The notes under the pieces: model-generated
What the model was told of the DNA's origin: nothing
The model's database searches: none
What the model saw: the letters and a program-made list of their open reading frames with translations, nothing else
In this document: one piece after another, positions 1 to 5,689 of the stretch
Layout: every line of letters starts with the position of its first letter
Numbering within the stretch: position 1 is the stretch's first letter
Program-made: the position numbers and the translations under genes
Assembly (NCBI GenBank): GCA_028679405.1
Contig: JAJRBP010000233.1
Location: 1 to 6,666, forward strand
Source: Methanoregulaceae archaeon
GTDB taxonomy: Archaea > Halobacteriota > Methanomicrobia > Methanomicrobiales > Methanospirillaceae
Length of the DNA: 6,666 nt
Direction of reading: 5' to 3'

Positions 1-1024
1 ACTGATGGCAGGGCTCCAGGGGAGCGGCAAGACGACCACCACCGCGAAGCTTGCCAGGTACTTCCAGCGAAAGGGCCTCCGGACGGGGGTCATCTGCGGC
101 GATACGTTCCGTCCCGGGGCGTACGAGCAGCTCGCCACGCTCTGTGCGAAGATCAATATTCCCTGCTTCGGCGATCCGGCCCAGAAGGACGCCAGGGTCA
201 TCGTGAAGAATGGCCTTGCGGCATTCGGGCACCTCGAGGTCGTGATCATCGATACCCAGGGGAGGCATGCGCTTGAGGACGAGCTGATCCAGGAGATCAT
301 CGATATCAACGTCCTTTCCCAGGCGGGGCACCGCTGGCTCGTGATCGATGCGGCACTCGGTCAGCAGGCGAGCGAGCAGGCACGCCGCTTCCACGAGGCC
401 ATCGCGATCGACGGGGTCATCTTCACCATGATGGACGGTACGGCCAAGGGGGGCGGGGCCCTTTCGGCCGTGGCCGAGACAATGAGCGGGATCGTTTTCA
501 TCGGGAGCGGCGAGACGATAGAAGACCTCGAGCGGTTCGACCCTGACGGGTTCATCTCCAGGCTTCTCGGGATGGGGGACCTCAGGGCGCTGGCCGAGAA
601 GGCGGAAGAGGCGCTCAAGCCGGGGGATGTCGATGTAAACGCGATGATGAGGGGGAAGTTCACGCTGCGCGACATGTATACGCAGCTTGAGTCCCTGAAC
701 AAGCTCGGGCCGCTCAAGCAGATCATGAGCATGCTCCCCCTCGGGAACGTCGACGTCCCCCAAGACGTGTACGACGTCACCAGCACCAAGATGGCGAGAT
801 ACAAGATCGTCATGGACTCGATGACGGGGAAGGAGCTCGACGACCCTAACCTTATCAACTCGTCAAGGGTCCAGCGCATCGCCATCGGTGCGGGGGCGAC
901 ACCCGACGAGGTCCGCGAGCTCCTGAAGTACTACAAGATGATGAAACGGGCCCTGAAGGGGATGAAAGGGGGAGGGGGACGTTTCACGATGCAGCAGATG
1001 ATGCGGCGTTTCGGCGGGAAATAA
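1..1024 (+). CDS. srp54: Signal recognition particle 54 kDa protein SRP54 (5'-truncated by window edge)
   Basis: This is the GTPase and signal-peptide-binding subunit of the signal recognition particle. It binds SRP RNA and delivers ribosome-nascent chains to the FtsY receptor at the membrane. The reading frame is open from base 2, so the roughly 100-residue N domain lies outside the window; full-length homologues are about 440-450 aa. Counting from the Met at base 5, visible G-domain motifs are the P-loop GLQGSGKTT (res 4-12), [11 protein letters not shown] (33-43), DTQGRH (83-88), [15 protein letters not shown] (141-155) and FIGSGE, followed by [16 protein letters not shown]. The methionine-rich M domain follows, with the SRP-RNA-binding helix-turn-helix around SSRVQRIA...[14 protein letters not shown] (res 286-316) and a Gly/Met-rich tail. 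Two motifs are atypical: DTQG where the family usually has DTAG, and TMMD where the guanine-specificity motif is usually TKLD. It ends 4 nt before trmY. Confidence 0.97.
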   Translation, partial: LMAGLQGSGKTTTTAKLARYFQRKGLRTGVICGDTFRPGAYEQLATLCAKINIPCFGDPAQKDARVIVKNGLAAFGHLEVVIIDTQGRHALEDELIQEIIDINVLSQAGHRWLVIDAALGQQASEQARRFHEAIAIDGVIFTMMDGTAKGGGALSAVAETMSGIVFIGSGETIEDLERFDPDGFISRLLGMGDLRALAEKAEEALKPGDVDVNAMMRGKFTLRDMYTQLESLNKLGPLKQIMSMLPLGNVDVPQDVYDVTSTKMARYKIVMDSMTGKELDDPNLINSSRVQRIAIGAGATPDEVRELLKYYKMMKRALKGMKGGGGRFTMQQMMRRFGGK

Positions 1025-1028
1025 GACG

Positions 1029-1604
1029 ATGATCAGATTCGCCGTGGTCGGGCACCTGGCCTCCACCGATCCAGGTTTTTCCTTAAACGACATGCCCGGG
1101 GGTGCGGGAAGGATGGATATCCTCTGCAGGTGTGTCAATACATCGCTTTTCCTCTCCCACGGGCTCCGCCGGGATGTCGAATGTTACCTGGTGCTGAACG
1201 GCGGGCCCTCGGGTCCGAAGACCGTCCTCTTCTCCGGAGAACAGGTGCGGTACCTCAGCCCGGATGAGCGGAGTGCCGGGGCACTGATAAAAAAAGCCCT
1301 TGGAGTACCGGCAGGTCTTGCGTTCAGGGAATCGACTCCCGGGGTATTCGTGAGAAAGGGAGGCCTCCTGGAGCTTGTGAAAGAGCACCGGTTCGCCATC
1401 CTCGACGAACGGGGGAACGATATCAGGTCCGCACCCGTCCCGGACGACTCCTTCCTCCTGTCGGACCACATGGACCTGACAGCAGACGAGCAGGCTTTGC
1501 TCGAAGGGGCACCGAGGTACTCGGTCGGCCCGGTCACCATCCATGCGGACCATGCCATCACGGTCCTTCTCAACCAGCGCGACAGGGAGGCGGCAGGCCT
1601 GTGA
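1029..1604 (+). CDS. trmY: tRNA (pseudouridine(54)-N1)-methyltransferase TrmY (SPOUT family, DUF358)
   Basis: TrmY uses S-adenosylmethionine to convert pseudouridine 54 in the T-loop of archaeal tRNAs to N1-methylpseudouridine. The 191 aa match the family in length (about 200) and layout. The N-terminal half has LNDMPGGAGRMDILCRCV (res 19-36), FLSHGLRRD (41-49) and YLSPDERS (75-82). STPGVFVRKGG (102-112) is in the middle. The C-terminal SPOUT knot segment shows FLLSDH (142-147) and TIHADHAITVLLN (170-182). The ATG at 1029 is the only start that keeps the family N-terminus, and only a weak purine-rich stretch precedes it. The stop overlaps the GTG start of pus10, so the enzyme making the substrate is encoded immediately downstream and is probably translationally coupled. 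As I recall it, the Methanocaldococcus enzyme has Cys at the residue matching A176; this copy has Ala. Confidence 0.95.
   Translation: MIRFAVVGHLASTDPGFSLNDMPGGAGRMDILCRCVNTSLFLSHGLRRDVECYLVLNGGPSGPKTVLFSGEQVRYLSPDERSAGALIKKALGVPAGLAFRESTPGVFVRKGGLLELVKEHRFAILDERGNDIRSAPVPDDSFLLSDHMDLTADEQALLEGAPRYSVGPVTIHADHAITVLLNQRDREAAGL
1584..1590 (+). promoter_or_regulatory. Ribosome binding site of pus10, inside trmY
   Basis: AGGGAGG lies within the last codons of trmY, 10 nt before a GTG codon. It supports the GTG at 1601 as the pus10 start even though that start overlaps the trmY stop by four bases (GTGA). Confidence 0.7.
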
Positions 1605-2812
1605 ACTCCGGGGATATCCCGAAGATCCTTGCCTACGGCGAGATCTGCGACCCCTGCCTCGGGAGGTTCTTTGGGAAGCGCTCGTTCGGCCTTACCAACC
1701 GGGAACGCGGGCGATCGCTGCGGATAGCGGACGCTATTGCCCGGAATATTCCTTTCCAGGAGCACAGCGGGTCCTGCTGGGTCTGTGGAGACCTCCTCGA
1801 CGAGGTAGGGGCATGGGCCGATCGTGTCTCTTCGGCAGTTTCAGGTATCGAATTCAGGACGTTCCTGATCGGGACCCGGGTCCCGCCGCTGGTCGCGGAG
1901 AACGAGGAGATGGTCTGGAGCGACCTTTCCTTAAGCGATCCCGAGCCGATCAAATCGGAGGTCAACCGGGAAGTGGGGAAGGCAGTCTCCGCACATCTTG
2001 GAAAGGAGGTCGACCTCAAACAGCCGGACCTCGTTGCGATCCTCGATATCAGGAATGGGAGTGTCGAGGTCCAGATAAGCCCGGTCTTCTTCCGCGGCAG
2101 GTACTGCAAGTTCGAGCGGGGGATCCCCCAGACCCACTGGGACTGTCGTGCCTGCCAGGGGAGAGGATGCGAGCGGTGCAACTTCACGGGAAAACAGTAC
2201 ATGGACTCGGTCGAGGAGCTGATCGGGAGGCCGGTCACCGCGATCTTCTCCGCTGAGACGGCAGTCCTCCACGGATCGGGGAGAGAGGATATCGATGCGA
2301 GGATGGTGGGTACCGGGCGCCCGTTCATCATGGAAGTGGTCTCGCCACGGGTACGGACTACAGATCTCGCCGACCTGGAAGAACGTATCAACCAGTCGGC
2401 TGCGGGGAGAGTCTCGGTCTCGCTCGGGGGCTGGTGCGGGCGGGACGCGGTAGAAATCATTAAATCGAACAAAGCGCATAAAAAATACAGAATCCTGGTC
2501 GAGATCGAAGGCACGGTCTCGCCGGACGAGCTCAGGACTGCGCTGGCGACCCTTAAGGGGGTCCGGATCTCCCAGCGCACCCCGGAACGCGTCTCCCATC
2601 GCAGAGCGGACCTTGTAAGGCCCAGGCATGTGCTCGACATCGAGTACATCGGAGAGGAGGGAGGTCGCTTCACGATCGAGGTGACCGGGGAGGCCGGTCT
2701 GTATATCAAGGAGCTCGTATCCGGCGATTCAGGCAGGACGCGACCGAGCCTGGCCGAGGTTCTTGGCAAAGAGGCGTGTGTAGTAACGCTCGATGTCGTG
2801 CAGGTCGAATAA
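1601..2812 (+). CDS. pus10: tRNA pseudouridine synthase Pus10
   Basis: Archaeal Pus10 isomerises U54 and U55 in the tRNA T-loop to pseudouridine; TrmY then methylates the position-54 product. The 403-aa protein starts with GTG, chosen for its strong ribosome binding site and its 4-nt overlap with trmY. The N-terminal accessory (THUMP-like) domain has paired cysteines C16/C19 and C59/C62, the expected zinc ligands. A second Cys cluster, C182-x2-C185-x4-C190-x2-C193, leads into NFTGK and the conserved SVEELIG. The catalytic core shows GREDIDARMVGTGRPF (res 227-242). By alignment with the GRTDAGVHA motif of TruA, D230 is the likely catalytic aspartate. Further family signatures are QRTPERVSHRRADLVRPR and, near the C-terminus, a YIKELVSGDSGRTRPS-type motif. 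No key residue appears missing. It is followed after 13 nt by rpl21e. Confidence 0.97.
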   Translation: MNSGDIPKILAYGEICDPCLGRFFGKRSFGLTNRERGRSLRIADAIARNIPFQEHSGSCWVCGDLLDEVGAWADRVSSAVSGIEFRTFLIGTRVPPLVAENEEMVWSDLSLSDPEPIKSEVNREVGKAVSAHLGKEVDLKQPDLVAILDIRNGSVEVQISPVFFRGRYCKFERGIPQTHWDCRACQGRGCERCNFTGKQYMDSVEELIGRPVTAIFSAETAVLHGSGREDIDARMVGTGRPFIMEVVSPRVRTTDLADLEERINQSAAGRVSVSLGGWCGRDAVEIIKSNKAHKKYRILVEIEGTVSPDELRTALATLKGVRISQRTPERVSHRRADLVRPRHVLDIEYIGEEGGRFTIEVTGEAGLYIKELVSGDSGRTRPSLAEVLGKEACVVTLDVVQVE

Positions 2813-2813
2813 C

Positions 2814-2817
2814 GAGG
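2814..2817 (+). promoter_or_regulatory. Ribosome binding site of rpl21e
   Basis: GAGG sits 8 nt before the ATG at 2826, in the 13-nt gap after pus10. An earlier ATG at 2819 is out of frame with L21e and too close to this site, so 2826 is the start. Confidence 0.6.
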
Positions 2818-2825
2818 AATGAATC

Positions 2826-3116
2826 ATGGCACATCACAACGGCCCGCGGAAAAAGACGCGGTATAAACTGAAAAAGGCGCTTCGAAAGAGGGGGATCCCC
2901 CCGGTGACATCGGTCATCCAGACGTTTGAGATCGGCGAGCGTGTTCACATCGTCTGCGAACCGAGCATCCAGAAAGGGATGCCGCACAGGAGGTTCCACG
3001 GGAAGACCGGCACGGTTCTTGGCCAGCGCGGACGGGCATGGATGCTCCAGATACGCGACGGGGACGCCCGGAAGGTCGTCATCGCCCGATCACAACATCT
3101 AAAAGCCCAGAGGTAA
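2826..3116 (+). CDS. rpl21e: 50S ribosomal protein L21e
   Basis: This is a structural protein of the archaeal/eukaryotic large ribosomal subunit with an SH3-like barrel; bacteria lack it. The 96-aa length is typical. A very basic N-terminus (GPRKKTRYKLKKALRKRG) is followed by the family core, with FEIGERVHIV, PSIQKGMPHRRFHGKTG and VLGQRGRAW. The C-terminus ends SQHLKAQR, matching the usual ...HLK ending. The gene lies 13 nt after pus10 and 21 nt before rpoF. The L21e, RpoF, DUF655, KsgA order is one I know as conserved in many euryarchaea, which supports co-transcription. Nothing is unusual about the protein. Confidence 0.97.
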   Translation: MAHHNGPRKKTRYKLKKALRKRGIPPVTSVIQTFEIGERVHIVCEPSIQKGMPHRRFHGKTGTVLGQRGRAWMLQIRDGDARKVVIARSQHLKAQR

Positions 3117-3128
3117 CATTCACCAATT

Positions 3129-3132
3129 GGTG
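3129..3132 (+). promoter_or_regulatory. Weak ribosome binding site of rpoF
   Basis: GGTG lies 5 nt before the ATG at 3138 and is complementary to part of the archaeal anti-Shine-Dalgarno tail. It is the only candidate in the 21-nt gap after rpl21e and is much weaker than the site before the next gene, so rpoF may rely partly on re-initiation. Confidence 0.45.
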
Positions 3133-3137
3133 CCGGC

Positions 3138-3488
3138 ATGAAGGTGAAAGGGGTGATCAGCGAGGAGCGGATAACGCTCCCCGAGCTCCGCGAGGCATTG
3201 CTCCGGGTCGAAGCCGAGCGGCTTGAGACCGGGAAGGAGATGTCGTACGAACTCCGCAGGAGCATCGAGCATGCGAACCAGCTCGCCGTGATACCGGGCG
3301 AGCGGTCACGGGCACTTGTCGTGGAACTCCTTGCCCTTGAGAAGATGAAGCCGGATATCGCATTCAGGATCGCAAGTATCATGCCGAAGACGAAGGATGA
3401 GCTCCGGGCGATCTATGCAAAAGAGAAGTACTCCCTCACCGTTGAGGAGCTCGACGCGATCCTCAACCTCGTAAAGGGCTATTTTTGA
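3138..3488 (+). CDS. rpoF: DNA-directed RNA polymerase subunit Rpo4 (RpoF, Rpb4 homologue)
   Basis: Rpo4/RpoF pairs with Rpo7/RpoE to form the stalk of archaeal RNA polymerase, which helps open-complex formation and binds emerging RNA. The 116-aa length and all-helical character fit the family. Visible features are the N-terminal KGVISEERITLPELREALL (res 4-22). A charged helix with ETGKEMSYELRRSIEHAN follows. The HRDC-like C-terminal part has KMKPDIAFRIASIMPKTKDE, then LTVEELDAILNLVKGYF at the end. Identification rests on these patterns plus the position between rpl21e and DUF655, where rpoF usually sits in euryarchaea. The partner Rpo7 is not in this window. The gap to DUF655 is 12 nt and contains that gene's ribosome binding site. 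Confidence 0.95.
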   Translation: MKVKGVISEERITLPELREALLRVEAERLETGKEMSYELRRSIEHANQLAVIPGERSRALVVELLALEKMKPDIAFRIASIMPKTKDELRAIYAKEKYSLTVEELDAILNLVKGYF

Positions 3489-3494
3489 GGGAGG
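3487..3494 (+). promoter_or_regulatory. Ribosome binding site of the DUF655 gene
   Basis: GAGGGAGG begins inside the rpoF stop codon (TGA at 3486-3488). GGAGG ends 6 nt before the ATG at 3501. Another ATG at 3497 is only 2 nt away and out of frame with DUF655, so 3501 is the start. This is the strongest Shine-Dalgarno sequence in the operon. Confidence 0.75.
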
Positions 3495-3500
3495 CCATGA

Positions 3501-4061
3501 ATGAAGGTCGAGAAGAAGGAGATCCATGCGATAGTCCTCGATGTCCTGCAGAAGGGGCATCCTGACGATCCACGACCTGTATTCAAGCGAGAGCCTATTG
3601 TCCAGGCGATCGGCATCGAGCAGTTCAAGCTCCTCGAGCTCGTCCCGAAGAACGTCGAGATAACTATCCACGAGAACGTGTATATCGGGGATGGAGAGCG
3701 GAACAAGATAGAGCGGGTGAAGCGCCGGATATCGTACGAGGAGCTCACCCAGACGGCCAGGCTCGAGCTCCCCTTCGTCATCGAACAGCTTGTGAAGGAG
3801 AGGGAGAAGGACTTCGTGCAGTTCTTCAACAAGGCGATCTCCATCAGCCCGAAGCTCCACATGCTCCACCTGCTGCCCGGTATCGGCAAGAAACTGATGT
3901 GGGAGATCCTCGGGGAGCGGGACAAGAAACCGTTCGAGAGCTTCGCCGAGATCAGCCAGCGTATCAAGTCGATACCTCACCCGGAAAAGATGATCATAGC
4001 CCGGGTCCTCGAAGAACTCCAGGACCCGAATGTGAAATATCACGTGTTCACCACGAAATGA
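3501..4061 (+). CDS. DUF655 / COG1491 family predicted nucleic-acid-binding protein
   Basis: This is an uncharacterised but widely conserved archaeal family; no function is established. The 186-aa protein has three visible parts. Residues 1-80 look like a beta-rich OB-fold-type domain, including a VPKNVEITIHENVYIGDGER segment and then KIERVKRRISYEEL. A charged helical middle (about 81-118) contains LPFVIEQLVKEREKDFVQFFNKA. A helix-hairpin-helix motif, LLPGIGKKLMWEIL (res 124-137), is followed by PFESFAEISQRIKSI. Helix-hairpin-helix motifs usually contact nucleic acid backbone, so RNA or DNA binding is likely. Neighbours are rpoF 12 nt upstream and ksgA, whose start overlaps this stop as ATGA. 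Together with the L21e gene this suggests a job in ribosome or RNA metabolism. That role is inference from context. The family call is firm, the biochemical role is not. Confidence 0.93.
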   Translation: MKVEKKEIHAIVLDVLQKGHPDDPRPVFKREPIVQAIGIEQFKLLELVPKNVEITIHENVYIGDGERNKIERVKRRISYEELTQTARLELPFVIEQLVKEREKDFVQFFNKAISISPKLHMLHLLPGIGKKLMWEILGERDKKPFESFAEISQRIKSIPHPEKMIIARVLEELQDPNVKYHVFTTK

Positions 4062-4822
4062 AGGCCCACAGGGACCAGCACTTCCTCATCGACCAGGGTG
4101 CGATCGACCGGATCGCAGACCTTGTTGACGTGAAGGGTCGGGCGGTCCTCGAGATCGGCCCGGGTCAGGGAGCGCTTACGAGCGCGCTCCTTTCGAGAGG
4201 GGCCCTCGTAAAGGCGGTCGAACTTGACAGCATGCTCTGCGACGAGCTTGCGTGTCGGTTCGCACCTGAGATCGAGGCCGGCCGGCTCGAACTGATCCAC
4301 GCGGATGCTGCACGGGATCCTTATCCTCCTTTCGAGATCGTCATCTCTAACCTGCCGTACTCTGCCTCATCGAAGATCACCTTCAGGCTCCTCGACACGG
4401 GGTTCGAGGTCGCGGTCCTCATGTACCAGAAGGAGTTTGCCGACAGGATGATCGCTCCGGCAGGAACCCCGGACTGTGGACGGCTCTCGATAATGATGCA
4501 GACGTATACCTGTCTCCAGAAGTGCTTCGACCTCCCGCCGAACTTTTTCTCTCCCCGTCCGCAGGTGCGGTCCACAGTGATGAAGATTATTCCACGCGGC
4601 CCGATCTTTCCCATCAGCGACCGAACATTCTACGCGGACGTGGTCCGGGCACTCTTCTCCCACCGGCGGAAGACGGTGAGGAACGGCCTCCGGGGATCGA
4701 CCGGGGTATTCACCCATGAGTGGATTGCGAGAGCGATCGCCACCCTCCCTCCCGAGATCCTCGCATCCCGGCCCGAGGAGCTCTACCTCGAGGACTTTGC
4801 GACGATCGCAAACCTCACATGA
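4058..4822 (+). CDS. ksgA: 16S rRNA (adenine-N6)-dimethyltransferase KsgA/RsmA/Dim1
   Basis: KsgA transfers four methyl groups from S-adenosylmethionine to the two adjacent adenines in the helix 45 loop of 16S rRNA, late in small-subunit assembly. The reading frame is open far upstream, but the ATG at 4058 gives a 254-aa protein beginning just before the family signature QHFLID (res 7-12), as expected. It also overlaps the DUF655 stop by four bases (ATGA). Rossmann motifs are LEIGPGQGALTSALL (31-45), E55 in AVELD for the ribose of SAM, and HADA (81-84). The catalytic loop is NLPYSASSKI (98-107). Downstream are FDLPPNFFSPRPQVRSTV and SHRRKTVRNGL, both typical of KsgA/Dim1. No clear Shine-Dalgarno sequence precedes it, so translational coupling to DUF655 is likely. 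All key residues appear intact. Confidence 0.96.
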   Translation: MKAHRDQHFLIDQGAIDRIADLVDVKGRAVLEIGPGQGALTSALLSRGALVKAVELDSMLCDELACRFAPEIEAGRLELIHADAARDPYPPFEIVISNLPYSASSKITFRLLDTGFEVAVLMYQKEFADRMIAPAGTPDCGRLSIMMQTYTCLQKCFDLPPNFFSPRPQVRSTVMKIIPRGPIFPISDRTFYADVVRALFSHRRKTVRNGLRGSTGVFTHEWIARAIATLPPEILASRPEELYLEDFATIANLT

Positions 4823-5361
4823 ACCCCCAGGTGTATAGCCCCGAGGCCGATACGCACCTCCTCCTCGATACAGTCCTTGCGGAGGTCAGGCCGGGCGATC
4901 GCGTCCTCGAGGTCGGCACAGGGAGCGGGGAGATCGCCGCCGCTCTTTTGGAAATTGCCGATGTAGTTGCGACAGATATCAACCCTCACGCGGTGAAATG
5001 CGCACGGGAACGGGGGATCGGTGTGGTCCGGGCCGATCTCCTCGCGGGGATCAGGGGTCCGTTTGACCTCGTGATATTCAATCCACCCTATCTTCCGACT
5101 GCTCCCGAAGAGAGGATGGAGGACTGGCTCGAGTACGCGCTTGACGGCGGGCCGGACGGGAGGGCGGTGATCACCCGGTTCGCCTGTGATGTAAAACGCG
5201 TCCTTGCTCCCGGAGGACGAGTCCTCCTCCTTATCTCCTCGCTGACCGGGGAGAGGGAGGTCGCCGACCTCTTCCTGAGGAGGGGATTTGCCTCCGAAGT
5301 GATCATGCGGGAGAAGGTGTCCGGTGAGGAGCTCGTGGTTATGCGTTTCCGGGAGGGGTGA
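4819..5361 (+). CDS. HemK2/Mtq2-type N5-glutamine methyltransferase (HemK-related)
   Basis: This is a stand-alone class I methyltransferase of the HemK family that probably methylates the GGQ glutamine of archaeal release factor aRF1, as eukaryotic Mtq2 and its archaeal relatives do. The chosen ATG at 4819 overlaps the ksgA stop (ATGA) and gives 180 aa. It starts directly before the family motif YSPEADTHLLLD (res 6-17). SAM-binding EVGTGSGEIA (31-40) and TDIN (52-55) follow, then the catalytic NPPYLP (88-93) that positions the amide substrate. DGGPDGRAVI and APGGRVLLL are further typical elements. The protein lacks the N-terminal helical domain of bacterial PrmC, which is why Mtq2-type is preferred. 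Mtq2 enzymes generally need the activator Trm112, which is not encoded here. Substrates other than aRF1 are possible. Confidence 0.9.
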   Translation: MNPQVYSPEADTHLLLDTVLAEVRPGDRVLEVGTGSGEIAAALLEIADVVATDINPHAVKCARERGIGVVRADLLAGIRGPFDLVIFNPPYLPTAPEERMEDWLEYALDGGPDGRAVITRFACDVKRVLAPGGRVLLLISSLTGEREVADLFLRRGFASEVIMREKVSGEELVVMRFREG

Positions 5362-5389
5362 CGTCCGGTCAGGCCCCACCTTGATTTTT
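5355..5389 (+). terminator. Possible transcription terminator after the operon
   Basis: GGGGTGAC (5355-5362), which includes the last stop codon, can pair with GTCA-gg-CCCC (5368-5377). This gives eight pairs with a 2-nt bulge around a GTCCG loop. A run of five T (5385-5389) follows. Archaeal termination mostly depends on T-runs, so the T-run matters more than the hairpin. The T-run is short, and termination here is plausible but unproven. Confidence 0.4.
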
Positions 5390-5518
5390 GCAGGTTCCGT
5401 GGATGTGGACAGGTAATTCACCAGCAGGGCCCTTCCTTCCCCCATAAATTTTCCCATGCATGGAAGTTCCTGTCCTACGGGATCATGCAAAATATTTTGT
5501 GAAAAAAATACTTTTTCG

Positions 5519-5529
5519 TAAGATATATC
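5519..5529 (+). promoter_or_regulatory. Candidate TATA-box promoter for the exported-protein gene
   Basis: TAAGATATATC lies in the most AT-rich part of the gap. An archaeal start site would fall about 25 nt downstream, near 5550, leaving a leader of roughly 145 nt. An alternative is CTAAAAAA at 5643-5650, which would give a short leader of about 25 nt containing the ribosome binding site. I cannot choose between them from sequence alone. Confidence 0.25.
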
Positions 5530-5543
5530 ACCTCCGAATATTA

Positions 5544-5572
5544 CCTCTTTACAATTCTGGGGGGTAAAGAGG
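5544..5572. promoter_or_regulatory. Perfect 9-bp inverted repeat, possible operator or leader hairpin
   Basis: CCTCTTTAC (5544-5552) and GTAAAGAGG (5564-5572) are exact reverse complements separated by 11 nt. No strong T-run follows, so a terminator is less likely than a protein-binding dyad or an RNA leader hairpin upstream of the exported-protein gene. If the TATA-like element at 5522 is used, the dyad covers the expected start site, a common place for archaeal repressors. Confidence 0.4.
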
Positions 5573-5685
5573 GGTTCTTTGGATATCTCAATAGCGTTCA
5601 TCAGAAATTTCATCGTTCCATCCAGGAATTCCAGGTAATCCGCTAAAAAACGGGCCGCCGTCTTCTCGCCGGGATTTGGGATACA

Positions 5686-5689
5686 GGAG
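5686..5689 (+). promoter_or_regulatory. Ribosome binding site of the exported-protein gene
   Basis: GGAG, within CAGGAGAAGG, lies 7 nt before the ATG at 5697. It supports this Met, which directly precedes the signal peptide, rather than the in-frame internal Met six codons in. Confidence 0.65.

Noticed and set aside
1543..2256. Plus-strand open frame of 237 codons across the trmY/pus10 junction
   Set aside because: It is out of frame with both genes, rich in Arg, Gly and Pro, and explained by high GC.
1633..2769. Long minus-strand open frame of 378 codons opposite pus10
   Set aside because: It mirrors the pus10 coding frame in high-GC DNA, is Ser/Arg-rich with no recognisable motifs, and would contradict a fully convincing Pus10 on the other strand.
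3306..4043. Minus-strand open frame of 245 codons opposite rpoF and DUF655
   Set aside because: It is Leu/Asp/Glu-rich low-complexity protein, as expected from the complement of charged-helix codons. It spans two well-supported genes and has no family signature.
3899..4057. N-terminal extension of KsgA
   Set aside because: The frame is open upstream, but these residues read the DUF655 gene out of frame and precede the family N-terminus. The ATG at 4058 fits length and overlap.
4720..4818. N-terminal extension of the HemK-type methyltransferase
   Set aside because: The extra residues overlap the ksgA C-terminal coding region and do not resemble the PrmC helical domain. The ATG at 4819 directly precedes the family motif.
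5456..5521. 21-codon Cys-containing frame starting at the CATGCATG palindrome
   Set aside because: It has no ribosome binding site and is very short in AT-rich DNA. Its three cysteines are suggestive but not enough.
4783..5613. Minus-strand open frame of 276 codons from the gap across the HemK-type gene
   Set aside because: About 250 nt of it lie in the gap, so a decayed antisense gene was considered. There is no ribosome binding site evidence or motif, and the rest is the shadow of the methyltransferase.
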